In this document: piece after piece, positions 1 through 7,591 of the stretch
Layout of the letters: each line of letters begins with the position of its first letter
How positions within the stretch are numbered: position 1 is the first letter of the stretch
Program-made: the position numbers and the translations under genes
Assembly: GCA_913054445.1 (NCBI GenBank)
Contig: CAJXIK010000040.1
Location: 1 to 11,014 of the forward strand
Source of the DNA: an uncultured Bermanella sp.
Lineage (GTDB): Bacteria > Pseudomonadota > Gammaproteobacteria > Pseudomonadales > Oceanobacteraceae
Direction of reading: 5' to 3'
Length of the DNA: 11,014 nt
The notes under the pieces: model-generated
The model's input: the letters and a program-made list of their open reading frames with translations, nothing else
The model's database searches: none
Told to the model about the DNA's origin: nothing

Positions 1-57
1 TTAGCCATTGAAGCTGCTAAACATGATTCATCATACTCAGCGGCCGCTAGGTCGAGT

Positions 58-116
58 GTAGGGTAGCGCCATGGCCGGGCTCACCGCGACCTTAAACTGT
101 CATGGCGCTACCCTAC
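58..116. repeat. Perfect 16-bp inverted repeat (REP/BIME-like hairpin) downstream of surA
   Basis: The left arm at 58-73 (GTAGGGTAGCGCCATG) is the exact reverse complement of 101-116, separated by 27 bases. The outer ends are GTAG and CTAC, the foot sequence typical of REP elements mobilised by RAYT (IS200/IS605-like) transposases, so this could be a REP pair in opposed orientation. That reading is inference; only the inverted repeat is seen. There is no T-tract on either side, so a classical intrinsic terminator is unlikely. The rest of 1-175 shows no convincing gene: the minus strand is broken by stops at about 32-39, and a 10-bp palindrome (AGCGGCCGCT) lies at 39-48. Confidence 0.8.
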
Positions 117-175
117 GCGGGCAAATATCGATAGCCCATCTGGGTTAGACATTTATAGATGCACCTAAAATGTAC

Positions 176-1453
176 CTATAATTGGCTTTTAATTTCCACA
201 TAAGCGTCGCTGCGAATCTGACGTAACCAGATGGGTAAATCCTCTTCGAAACGGCGGCTGTATAATAACTGACGGGCCTGGTTACGTTGAATTTCTCCGC
301 CCATGTCTTTGTTGCGGTAGTCGGTGACCTCTAATATGTGCCAGCCAAAACGAGATTTAAACGGCTTGCTGAGCTGGCCTTGTTTGGATTTTTTCATCAC
401 CTTCTCGAAGGCGGGAACCATGTCGCCATCGTTGACCCAACCAAGATCGCCACCGCTTACCTTGCTGCCAGGGTCGTCACTGAATTCTTTGGCCAGTGTG
501 GCGAAGTCTTCACCCGCCTTGATGCGTGAATATACTTCTTGAATGAGGGCCTTGCCTTGTGCATCGTTACGAATTTCATTTTCACGAATTAATATGTGGC
601 GCGCGGCCGTTTGTTTCACCAGCTTAATGGCACCGCCACGCTTGTCGTTTACCTTAATAATATGAAAACCACTGGCGCTGCGAATGGGGTCGCTGATACC
701 ACCCTTATTAAGGGTGGGGGCGACGTTAGCAAATAAGGAAGGCAGTTCCGCCTCTTTGCGCCAGCCCAAGTCACCGCCTTTAAGGGCGTTGCGGCCCTCG
801 GATTGGGCGATGGCGGTCTGTACAAAGTCACTGCCCGCGCGCAGTTTCTTCACCAGATTTTTGGCTTTGTTTTCGGCTTTATTGATGTGCTCGCGCTTGG
901 CTTGGCTGGGTAACTGAATAAGGATGTGACCCAAACGGTACTCTTCTCCGGTGGCGGTCTTACCGCGCTTGCTGTTGAGAAAGGCATCGATATCTTGTTC
1001 GCTGATTTGTACTTTGCTGCCCACGCGGTAGCGTTGCACCTCTGTCAGTAAGCGTTCACGACGAATCTGGTCGCGGGCCTGGCTGTAATCAATGCCGTCT
1101 TTTTGCAGGGCTTTCTTAAAGTTTTTTAGGCTCATGCCATTTTGTTTGGCGATGTTTTCGATGGTCTGGTTGAGTTGTTGATCGCTGATGCGAATGCCGG
1201 AGCGTTCTGCCATTTGCATCTGAATGCTCTCGTCAATTAACTTGTCGAGCACCTGCTGGCGCAATACCGCATCGGGCGGCAAACGCATCTTTGAACTTTG
1301 CTTCTTGATTACGTCGAGGCGTTCGCTGAGTTCGCTGTGCATGATGATTTCGTCATCCACCACGGCGGCGATGCTGTCCACTGGGGTTAGCTGTGCTTGG
1401 CTGACGCCGCTGGCGGCCAGCAGCCCGGCCAACAGTAAAGTACGAAGGGTCAT
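176..1453 (-). CDS. surA: Periplasmic peptidyl-prolyl isomerase / outer-membrane protein chaperone SurA
   Basis: SurA binds unfolded outer-membrane proteins in the periplasm and delivers them to the BAM complex; LptD is one of its best known clients. The product is 425 residues, close to the 428 of E. coli SurA. Residues 1-20 are a signal peptide ending VSQA, cleaved before QLTPVDSIAAVVDDEII. The N-terminal chaperone domain runs to about 165. Two parvulin domains follow at about 172-270 (starting YRLGHILI, with GGDLGW and SGFHIIKV) and 283-378 (ARHILI, GGDLGW, FGWHILEV), then a C-terminal helix. I chose the ATG at 1453 because AGAGGA lies just upstream and the signal peptide begins there; a longer reading frame to 1525 would overlap lptD and bury the signal peptide. 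It sits 43 bp after lptD, so it is probably co-transcribed. Identification is secure. Confidence 0.96.
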   Translation of the reverse strand: MTLRTLLLAGLLAASGVSQAQLTPVDSIAAVVDDEIIMHSELSERLDVIKKQSSKMRLPPDAVLRQQVLDKLIDESIQMQMAERSGIRISDQQLNQTIENIAKQNGMSLKNFKKALQKDGIDYSQARDQIRRERLLTEVQRYRVGSKVQISEQDIDAFLNSKRGKTATGEEYRLGHILIQLPSQAKREHINKAENKAKNLVKKLRAGSDFVQTAIAQSEGRNALKGGDLGWRKEAELPSLFANVAPTLNKGGISDPIRSASGFHIIKVNDKRGGAIKLVKQTAARHILIRENEIRNDAQGKALIQEVYSRIKAGEDFATLAKEFSDDPGSKVSGGDLGWVNDGDMVPAFEKVMKKSKQGQLSKPFKSRFGWHILEVTDYRNKDMGGEIQRNQARQLLYSRRFEEDLPIWLRQIRSDAYVEIKSQL

Positions 1454-1496
1454 AGTGGTTCCTCTGCTATTTAGCATATTCTTGTTATTTGTTTGT

Positions 1497-3971
1497 TTAA
1501 TAGTCATGAATGTCTCGGTTCTCATAACCGTAAATCCGTGACTGTAATATCTTGTCGCTGTCTGTGCCGAGGATGCCTAGGCCCTTTAGGTGCAGCTGGA
1601 ACAGGTATTGGTAATCCTTCGTGTTGTCGCTGCGGGTGTGCTCTTCATAGGTGACCTGCACGCGCCAACAGCAGTTTTGATATTCTATGCCCAGTAGGCC
1701 TTCGATGCTGTCGAAGTGCTCTTCAATTTTTTCTTTATCCTGTCGTGAAGATTCACTGTAGGGCCAGATATCATGCTTCTTTTGAGCGTAAAAGGCCCAG
1801 CGGTCGTTGACGGGGGCAAAAAAGGCGAGACCCAGCTGTTTTTGTTTGCTGGCCTCCACATGGCTGAAATTTAGGTCGAGCAGCCAGTCGTTATCGCTCT
1901 GGTAGTTTAATTGCGCGCTGGCTTTCTCTATGGGTTCTTCATCGCTTTCCGTGTCATCTATGGCTTGCTTGGCATGGGGGTCATACTGAATGTCGGCCTT
2001 GGCGCGCCAGCCGGGTGAGAATAACCACTGGATTTCAGCGGCTATTGAGGAGCTGCTGGATAACTCTGGGGCTTCTTCAGCTAGGGTGCTGCCAATGACG
2101 CCTGCGGTGACGCTGCGATCTTGTAAATAGCGAATCTGCCCGAGGCTGGCGCGGAACACCTCGAGGCCACTGTGATTTAAGAAGCGAGTGGTTAAGCCGA
2201 GGCTGACCTGCTGAGTATCGCCGACGCGGTCGATGCCGCTGAAGCGGTTGGGCTCGAATAATTGGCCATAGTTGAATGACGTTTTTGTGGTGTCAAATAT
2301 GGGGATGTGACGCTGTTCCACACGGGGGATGTGCGCCAGCATAATTCTGGGTTCTAGGGTTTGTATGAAGCTGTCGCCGAACCATTGCAAGTTGCGCTCG
2401 AAGAATAGGCCGCCGTCTATACTGGCTAGGTGAGCGTCGCGCTGTACGTCGTTTTGGTAGCCTGCTGCTATTAACTCGCTGTCTAGATTTTGCAAGCGAT
2501 AACGGGTGTGCATCACCGTGAGCCGTGGGGTGATAAAGCCGTAGCTTTTTTCAAATGGGTAGCTGACGGTGACATCGCCGTGCAGGCGTTCGCTGTCTAT
2601 CTGCGCCACCCCATTGAGGTCTTCGTGGTCGCGGGTAAAGAGGGTGCCCTCAAGGTTCAATTCATAATTAAACTGGTTTACCTGGTAACTGCCGAGGCGT
2701 GATAGTTGAATCTGCGGCAGGCGATGGTAAGGCTTGACGATAATGGCTTGGTCGGGGGTTTGGTATTGTTCCATGAGGGTTAACAGCTGCCAATTGCCGT
2801 CGTTGTATTCTACCTCGATGTTTTGCTTGAGGTGGCTGTTGCGTTCGATTAACCCGAGGGCGCTAAAATCATCGCTGTAGTCGCCGTCGCTCACCTCTTC
2901 GTAATGAATGCGCTCTTGCCAGTGTTGGCCAAATGTTCCCGTGTGATAGAGGGCCTTAGACCAACGTTCGGCGGGGCGTTGGGCATCTAGTTCATCATCC
3001 GTACTTAACGCATTCAAGCCTGAGTCGTGGGCACTGTCGTTGCCAATAAAGCCAAGGCTCAACTCCCCTTCGCCGAATACATTCAAGTAGCGAAATTCAT
3101 TTTCCAGCAGCAAACCATGGCCATCTAAATACCTAGGAGTGAGAGTGTCGTCGTAGTTGGGGGCAATATTAAAATAAAACGGCGTGGCGAAATGCTCTAG
3201 GTTGATCTCGGTATTTTCTGGGGTGAGTTGACCCCGCTGGCTGACGCCGCTGGCACTTAGGCTAATTTGCGGGCTCAGGAAACCGCTTAAACGATGCTGG
3301 CTGAGGGGGAAACGAAAGTAGGGTAAGTACAAGACCGGCACGTCTTTAATGCGCAGGCGGGCATGATAGGCCTCGCCGTAGTTTTGTGCCTGTTGCAGGT
3401 TGATCTCGCTGGCCATGATATCCCAGTCGTTTTGGCCCGGCTCGCAAAAGGTGTAGCTGGAATTCATTAAGTGGACGCTGTCGTCGGCGTTGACGGTTAG
3501 GCTTTGCGCCGCGCCGCGCATGTGTAACGGGGCGATCACATATTTGGCGTGTTCTAGTTGGGCTTGGCCGGTTTGGGTGTTGTAGTTCAACTGTTTGCTG
3601 GCCATGGATATTTCGCCGTTACGAAACAGTACATTGCCCTTAAACTGTGCGGCTCCGCTTGGTTGATCGTAGCTGGCCTCATCTGCCTGCACCTGTTTGC
3701 CGGACTGTTGTAATTGCACGTTGCCCGTAAAAGTTGCTCCCACCGTTTCTTTAAAATTGGCGCGCTCGCTCTCAACATGGAGGGCATTGTCATGACTAAT
3801 GGCCAGCGACGGCGGCAGGTAATCGCCACTGCAAAAGCTCGGCAGTCGCGCCCGATGCTCCGGCGGTAATGCGTCACGGGTGACCCAGTCTAGCGAATGT
3901 GAGCGGGTACTTGAGTGGGCCTGTGCGGGTAAAACCACCATGGCAAGAAAGAGAAGCCCCAAGCGTGGCAT
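1497..3971 (-). CDS. lptD: LPS-assembly outer-membrane protein LptD (Imp/OstA)
   Basis: LptD, with lipoprotein LptE, forms the outer-membrane translocon that inserts lipopolysaccharide into the outer leaflet. The product is 824 residues (E. coli about 784). Residues 1-18 are a signal peptide (MPRLGLLFLAMVVLPAQA). The LptA-like beta-jellyroll spans about 60-180, with FTGNVQLQQ, YDQPSGAAQFKGNV and SKQLNYNTQTGQA. The C-terminal barrel contains the family segment YHRLPQIQL. All four family cysteines are present: C47, C176 and the adjacent pair C767-C768 (YQNCCWR), so the inter-domain disulfides needed for activity can form. I prefer the ATG at 3971, with AGGA about ten bases upstream and the signal peptide starting there, over an in-frame TTG at 3992. 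It heads the lptD-surA operon and is divergent from amgK. Essential in most Gram-negatives. Confidence 0.96.
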   Translation of the reverse strand: MPRLGLLFLAMVVLPAQAHSSTRSHSLDWVTRDALPPEHRARLPSFCSGDYLPPSLAISHDNALHVESERANFKETVGATFTGNVQLQQSGKQVQADEASYDQPSGAAQFKGNVLFRNGEISMASKQLNYNTQTGQAQLEHAKYVIAPLHMRGAAQSLTVNADDSVHLMNSSYTFCEPGQNDWDIMASEINLQQAQNYGEAYHARLRIKDVPVLYLPYFRFPLSQHRLSGFLSPQISLSASGVSQRGQLTPENTEINLEHFATPFYFNIAPNYDDTLTPRYLDGHGLLLENEFRYLNVFGEGELSLGFIGNDSAHDSGLNALSTDDELDAQRPAERWSKALYHTGTFGQHWQERIHYEEVSDGDYSDDFSALGLIERNSHLKQNIEVEYNDGNWQLLTLMEQYQTPDQAIIVKPYHRLPQIQLSRLGSYQVNQFNYELNLEGTLFTRDHEDLNGVAQIDSERLHGDVTVSYPFEKSYGFITPRLTVMHTRYRLQNLDSELIAAGYQNDVQRDAHLASIDGGLFFERNLQWFGDSFIQTLEPRIMLAHIPRVEQRHIPIFDTTKTSFNYGQLFEPNRFSGIDRVGDTQQVSLGLTTRFLNHSGLEVFRASLGQIRYLQDRSVTAGVIGSTLAEEAPELSSSSSIAAEIQWLFSPGWRAKADIQYDPHAKQAIDDTESDEEPIEKASAQLNYQSDNDWLLDLNFSHVEASKQKQLGLAFFAPVNDRWAFYAQKKHDIWPYSESSRQDKEKIEEHFDSIEGLLGIEYQNCCWRVQVTYEEHTRSDNTKDYQYLFQLHLKGLGILGTDSDKILQSRIYGYENRDIHDY

Positions 3972-4000
3972 ATAGTTGAAATTCCTAATCAAAGCTAAAA

Positions 4001-4028
4001 CTTATGGTATTGTGCGGCATAAGTGCAA
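4001..4028 (-). promoter_or_regulatory. Candidate sigma-70 promoter for lptD-surA
   Basis: On the minus strand TTGCAC (4028-4023) is followed after 16 bases by CATAAG (4006-4001). This gives four of six consensus matches at both boxes and places transcription start about 20-25 bases before the lptD ATG. No sigma-E box (GAACTT...TCTGA) is visible. It lies in the 87-bp divergent gap with amgK; no equally good plus-strand promoter was found there. Assignment is by eye and weak. Confidence 0.35.
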
Positions 4029-4058
4029 AATTGTACGTTTTATCCAGACTAAGGGCCA

Positions 4059-5105
4059 GTGTTCATCATGGATGTACGCCAACAATTGTTACAAAGCTGG
4101 GTTGAGAAAACACTCAGCCATCTGAACCTGGCAGCGCCACTTGGTTCCCTCGCCGCGGTGTCTGGGGACGCCAGCTTTCGTCGCTATTTTCGTCAAGGCG
4201 TGGCGGGGGGCAGCTACATTGCCGTGGATGCCCCGCCAGAGAAGGAAGACAGCCATGCTTTTGTGAACATAGCTAAGGCTTGGTTGGCGCAGGACATCGC
4301 CGTGCCACAAGTATTGGCGGCCGATTTCGAGCTGGGTTTTATGCTGTTGACCGATATGGGAGATCAGTTGCTGCTGCCCCTGTTAAATGAGGGCCGCGCC
4401 GATGCCCTCTATGCACAAGCCATGCACAGCCTTGTAGGCATTGCCCAAAGTTCCGCTGTCATCGGCGGCGAGCCATTAGCGCCATACGATCAGGTGTTGC
4501 TCGATAGGGAGATGGCCCTGTTTAGAGATTGGTTTTTAATCGAGCATCTACAGCTGCAACTCAACGCGCAAGACGAGCGCATCTTGCAGCAAACCTTTGA
4601 GCTGTTGCGGGAGAGTGCCCTCGGGCAGATTCAGGTGCCGGTACATAGGGATTACCATAGCCGTAATATCATGGTGCTGGCCGACGATTCCTTGGGCATC
4701 ATAGATTTTCAGGATGCGCTGCTGGGCCCCATCACCTACGACCTAGTGAGCCTGCTACGCGATTGTTATGTGGCTTGGCCGGTGGCACGGGTGGAGGCTT
4801 GGGTGCAGGCGTATTTTGCACAAGCCAAGCAGGCGGGCCTAATCGGTGCCATCAGCCAAGGGCAATTCATGCTGTGGTTTGATTGGATGGGCTTACAGCG
4901 TCACATTAAGGTGGCGGGCATCTTTTCCCGCCTGAGCATTCGTGATGGCAAGTCCGCCTACCTCGCGGATATTCCCATGACGCTTAACTATATTGTGCAG
5001 GTGAGCGCGCAATACGATAGCCTCGCCGAGTTTCATGAATGGTTACAGCGCCGTATCCTGCCCTTATTAGCTTATGAATTACCCGCCGCGGTAGCTCAGC
5101 CATGA
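4059..5105 (+). CDS. amgK: N-acetylmuramate/N-acetylglucosamine anomeric kinase AmgK (APH-fold)
   Basis: AmgK phosphorylates the anomeric carbon of MurNAc (and GlcNAc), the first step of the pseudomonad cell-wall recycling shortcut; MurU then makes UDP-MurNAc, bypassing de novo synthesis and its fosfomycin-sensitive MurA step. The protein has the aminoglycoside/choline phosphotransferase fold. The catalytic Brenner motif HRDYHSRN is at 196-203 (H196, D198, N203) and the metal-binding IDFQD at 215-219 (D216). Length 348 is near the usual 340 or so. The start is ambiguous: GTG at 4059 with AAGGG close upstream, or ATG at 4068 (MDVRQQLL), which is further from that site. The stop overlaps the murU start by ATGA. 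The kinase family is certain from motifs; the AmgK identity rests on pairing with murU and divergence from lptD. Confidence 0.9.
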   Translation: MFIMDVRQQLLQSWVEKTLSHLNLAAPLGSLAAVSGDASFRRYFRQGVAGGSYIAVDAPPEKEDSHAFVNIAKAWLAQDIAVPQVLAADFELGFMLLTDMGDQLLLPLLNEGRADALYAQAMHSLVGIAQSSAVIGGEPLAPYDQVLLDREMALFRDWFLIEHLQLQLNAQDERILQQTFELLRESALGQIQVPVHRDYHSRNIMVLADDSLGIIDFQDALLGPITYDLVSLLRDCYVAWPVARVEAWVQAYFAQAKQAGLIGAISQGQFMLWFDWMGLQRHIKVAGIFSRLSIRDGKSAYLADIPMTLNYIVQVSAQYDSLAEFHEWLQRRILPLLAYELPAAVAQP

Positions 5106-5821
5106 AAATCAGGAAGGCCATGATACTGGCCGCAGGTTTGGGCACACGCATGCGGCCATTGACCGACCACACCCCTAAGCCCATGTTAAAGGTGGCGGGC
5201 GTGCCACTCATCGAGCACCAAGTACGACGCTTAGTGGCCGCCGGTATCACGCATATTGTGATTAACCATGCCTACCTAGGGGAGCAAATCGAAGCACATT
5301 TAAAAGATGGCGCGGCCTTTAATTGCACCATTCAATACAGTCGCGAGAGCACCCCCTTGGAAACCGGTGGCGGTATCTTTAAGGCATTGCCGTTGTTGAC
5401 GCAAGAGGGTGACGCTGCGCCTTTCTTGTTGGTGAACGGTGATGTGTGGCTGGAGCTAGATTATGCCAGCATCCTGCGCCGCCCCCTGTGCGGCTTAGCC
5501 CATTTAGTGATGGTGAATAACCCGGAATTTAATCCCCGGGGGGATTTTTATCTGCGCGCTGGCCTGCTGGCGAGGGTGGGCGACGGCAGCGCCTTGACGT
5601 TTAGCGGGGTGAGCATTCTGCACCCGCAGCTGTTCGCAGAATGTGCGCCGGGTACCTTTAAACTCGCGCCGTTGCTGCAAGCAGCCATGGCACGCGGGCA
5701 GGTGAGTGGCGAATTATATGCGGGTTTTTGGCTGGACGTGGGCACCCCGGCTAGGTTGCAGCAGCTCGTTAGTCATGTGGGCCAGAGCGATCATGCACCG
5801 CTTGTGAGGAGGCAAACATGA
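5102..5821 (+). CDS. murU: N-acetylmuramate alpha-1-phosphate uridylyltransferase MurU
   Basis: MurU transfers UMP from UTP to MurNAc-alpha-1-phosphate, giving UDP-MurNAc, and so completes peptidoglycan sugar recycling after AmgK. The sequence is a compact nucleotidyltransferase of the glucose-1-phosphate thymidylyl/uridylyltransferase class. It has the nucleotide-binding signature AAGLGTRMRPLT at 10-21, PKPML at 25-29, the ETGGG loop at 87-91, the metal-site NGD at 112-114, and GFWLDVGT at 208-215 with the second metal aspartate D212. Length 239 fits the short MurU type (about 220-240) without the extra C-terminal domain of RmlA or GalU. The start at 5102 overlaps amgK by ATGA. A second ATG at 5120 has a strong AGGAAGG site before it, but it would remove residues preceding the MILAAG strand that relatives usually keep. 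The 3' end overlaps djlA by ATGA. Confidence 0.92.
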   Translation: MKIRKAMILAAGLGTRMRPLTDHTPKPMLKVAGVPLIEHQVRRLVAAGITHIVINHAYLGEQIEAHLKDGAAFNCTIQYSRESTPLETGGGIFKALPLLTQEGDAAPFLLVNGDVWLELDYASILRRPLCGLAHLVMVNNPEFNPRGDFYLRAGLLARVGDGSALTFSGVSILHPQLFAECAPGTFKLAPLLQAAMARGQVSGELYAGFWLDVGTPARLQQLVSHVGQSDHAPLVRRQT

Positions 5822-6615
5822 CGCTTGCGGGCTACAGCGGAAAAATACTCGGTGCCGCCCTCGGCTTATTTAGCGGCGGTCCTTTTGGCCTAGTGTTGGG
5901 CTTGCTGGTGGGCAATGCCTTCGACCAGATGTATGCCAAGCAGCGGGTGCAAATTGGCAGTCGTGGTGCCAGTCAAAATGTGTTTTTTAGGGTGACCTTC
6001 TTGGTCATGGGGCAGCTGGCCAAGAGCGACGGTCGCGTTAGCGAAGAGGAGATCAGTCAGGCCCGTACTATCATGGATCAGATGGGTTTAAACGAGCGCC
6101 AACGCCAAGAGGCCATCGGTTACTTTGGCGAAGGCAAGAGCCCGCACCTAGATTTGAACCACGAACTTAGGCAACTTATGCGCGCGGTGGGGCACCGGGG
6201 GTCGCTGATTCAGATGTTCTTGGAAATTCAAATTAGCATGGCCTACGCCGACGGTAAGCTGAGCATGCAAGAGAAGCACCTGCTGGATAAAGTGTGCCGT
6301 ATCTTGGGCATCAGTGCCTTGCAGTTTGAAATTATTCACGCGCGGGTACGGGCCAGCAGCGAACAGTTCCGTGGCCAATTTAATGCGTCCTTTGGTCGCT
6401 CTGGTGATGAATTAAAGACCGCCTATGCGGTGCTGGGGGTGCAGCCTGAGGCGAGCGATAGCGAACTGAAGAAGGCCTATCGCCGCCTCATGAGTCAGCA
6501 TCATCCAGATAAACTCGTGGCCAAGGGGCTGCCCGAGGAGATGATGAAGATGGCCAAGGAAAAGACGCAGGAAATCCAGACCGCATACGATAAGGTGCGG
6601 AAGGCGCGCCAGTAG
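5818..6615 (+). CDS. djlA: Membrane-anchored DnaJ-like co-chaperone DjlA
   Basis: DjlA stimulates the ATPase of DnaK at the inner membrane and in E. coli affects envelope-stress and capsule signalling. The product is 265 residues (E. coli 271). A glycine-rich N-terminal membrane segment at about 8-33 (GAALGLFSGGPFGLVLGLLVG) matches the GxxxG-type dimerising segment of this family. A TerB-like helical domain spans about 58-175, with two related acidic loops, AKSDGRVS at 68-75 and AYADGKLS at 142-149. The J domain occupies 199-265 and keeps the essential HPD at 229-231. The ATG at 5818 overlaps the murU stop by four bases, so it is the third coupled gene of the amgK cluster. Identification is secure. 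Confidence 0.95.
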   Translation: MTLAGYSGKILGAALGLFSGGPFGLVLGLLVGNAFDQMYAKQRVQIGSRGASQNVFFRVTFLVMGQLAKSDGRVSEEEISQARTIMDQMGLNERQRQEAIGYFGEGKSPHLDLNHELRQLMRAVGHRGSLIQMFLEIQISMAYADGKLSMQEKHLLDKVCRILGISALQFEIIHARVRASSEQFRGQFNASFGRSGDELKTAYAVLGVQPEASDSELKKAYRRLMSQHHPDKLVAKGLPEEMMKMAKEKTQEIQTAYDKVRKARQ

Positions 6616-6653
6616 GGTGCTGGTATTAAGATTCAAGGGGTTATGATCCCGCC

Positions 6654-6763
6654 AGCCTGGAATGATGCTGTTTCAGTTCGTGGCCGCTGCGAGCCATCCC
6701 TGGGCGCTTCCTTAAAACATCCCTGTTTTAAAGACCCCAACTGAAACAGCACCATTCCAAGCT
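6654..6763. repeat. 110-bp nested palindromic element between djlA and rpe (MITE/REP-like)
   Basis: The outer arms 6654-6678 and 6739-6763 pair over 25 bases with two mismatches; the core GCTGTTTCAGTT in the left arm matches AACTGAAACAGC in the right. Inside, TTAAAACA at 6712-6719 pairs perfectly with TGTTTTAA at 6724-6731 around TCCC. The octamer CATCCCTG occurs twice (6695-6702 and 6719-6726). There is no coding potential. The architecture resembles a non-autonomous palindromic mobile element or a structured RNA; neither is proven. It fills much of the 292-bp djlA-rpe gap. Confidence 0.75.
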
Positions 6764-6793
6764 CAAGGTTTACAATCTGCAATACCCTCTAAT

Positions 6794-6811
6794 GGTCAGG
6801 CAGGTCAGGCA
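6794..6811 (+). repeat. Tandem 9-bp duplication GGTCAGGCA x2 upstream of rpe
   Basis: GGTCAGGCA occurs at 6794-6802 and again at 6803-6811 without spacer. It lies about 30 bases upstream of the TACAAT box proposed for rpe, a position where an activator or repressor site could act. The function is speculation; the repeat itself is exact. Confidence 0.6.
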
Positions 6812-6840
6812 TAAAGTCGTTATTACTGGCTCGATTAGGC

Positions 6841-6846
6841 TACAAT
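6841..6846 (+). promoter_or_regulatory. Candidate -10 box for rpe
   Basis: TACAAT matches five of six bases of the sigma-70 -10 consensus. No good -35 is found 16-18 bases upstream (around 6817-6824), so any promoter here would be weak or activator-dependent. Transcription would begin near 6853, about 55 bases before the chosen rpe ATG, which supports the shorter start. Confidence 0.4.
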
Positions 6847-6907
6847 GCAGTCATTCAATCTCGGGCGATGGCAAACCATTCAGCCCTTATTCGCCACAGA
6901 GAAAAAT

Positions 6908-7591
6908 ATGAGTCAAATCCATAAAAAAACACCATTGATTGCACCTTCTATATTGTCAGCCAATTTTGCCTGCTTGGGGCAAGAGGTGGATAACGTACTA
7001 GCAGCAGGTGCCGACATTGTGCATTTCGATGTGATGGATAATCATTATGTGCCCAACCTGACCATAGGGCCCATGGTGTGTAAGGCGTTACGCGATCATG
7101 GGGTGACGGCACCGATTGATGTGCACCTCATGGTCAGTCCGGTGGATCGCATGATTAACGACTTCATCGAAGCCGGTGCGACTTACATTACCTTCCACCC
7201 AGATGCCACCGATCACATCGACCGCTCCTTGCAGTTGATTAAAGATGGCGGCTGTAAAGCGGGTTTAGTGTTTAACCCAGCGACCCCCCTGCATTACATG
7301 GATTATGTGATGGATAAGCTGGACATGGTGCTGTTGATGTCGGTGAACCCAGGGTTTGGTGGGCAGAGCTTCATTCCATCTACCTTGCAAAAGTTACAGC
7401 AGGTACGCGCCAAGATTGACGCCAGCGGCCACGATATTCGCCTAGAAGTGGATGGCGGGGTGAAGATCGATAACATAGGTGCGATTGCCGCCGCCGGAGC
7501 CGATACCTTTGTGGCGGGCTCTGCCATCTTTAACAGCGATGATTATCAACAGACTATCGCTAACATGCGTGACGAGATCGCTAAGGCTTAA
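6908..7591 (+). CDS. rpe: Ribulose-phosphate 3-epimerase
   Basis: Rpe interconverts D-ribulose 5-phosphate and D-xylulose 5-phosphate in the cytosolic pentose phosphate pathway. The product is 227 residues (E. coli 225), a single TIM barrel. Visible family motifs are IAPSILSANF at 11-20, HFDVMDNHYVPNLTIGP at 39-55, DVHLMV at 71-76, MSVNPGFGGQ at 144-153 and EVDGGV at 180-185. The metal ligands are H39, D41, H73 and D182, with D41 and D182 the acid/base pair. I chose the ATG at 6908 because the frame from 6845 would add 21 non-family residues and its ATG lies inside the likely -10 box. The ribosome site is weak (AGAGA). In Pseudomonas rpe is followed by gph and trpE; here it is not. Confidence 0.96.
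   Translation: MSQIHKKTPLIAPSILSANFACLGQEVDNVLAAGADIVHFDVMDNHYVPNLTIGPMVCKALRDHGVTAPIDVHLMVSPVDRMINDFIEAGATYITFHPDATDHIDRSLQLIKDGGCKAGLVFNPATPLHYMDYVMDKLDMVLLMSVNPGFGGQSFIPSTLQKLQQVRAKIDASGHDIRLEVDGGVKIDNIGAIAAAGADTFVAGSAIFNSDDYQQTIANMRDEIAKA

Noticed and set aside
4059..5105. Aminoglycoside resistance kinase
   Set aside because: The APH fold is shared, but overlap with murU and the lptD-divergent position identify the sugar kinase AmgK.
6845..6907. N-terminal extension of rpe from the ATG at 6845
   Set aside because: The added 21 residues are not family-like, and that ATG lies inside the best -10 box.
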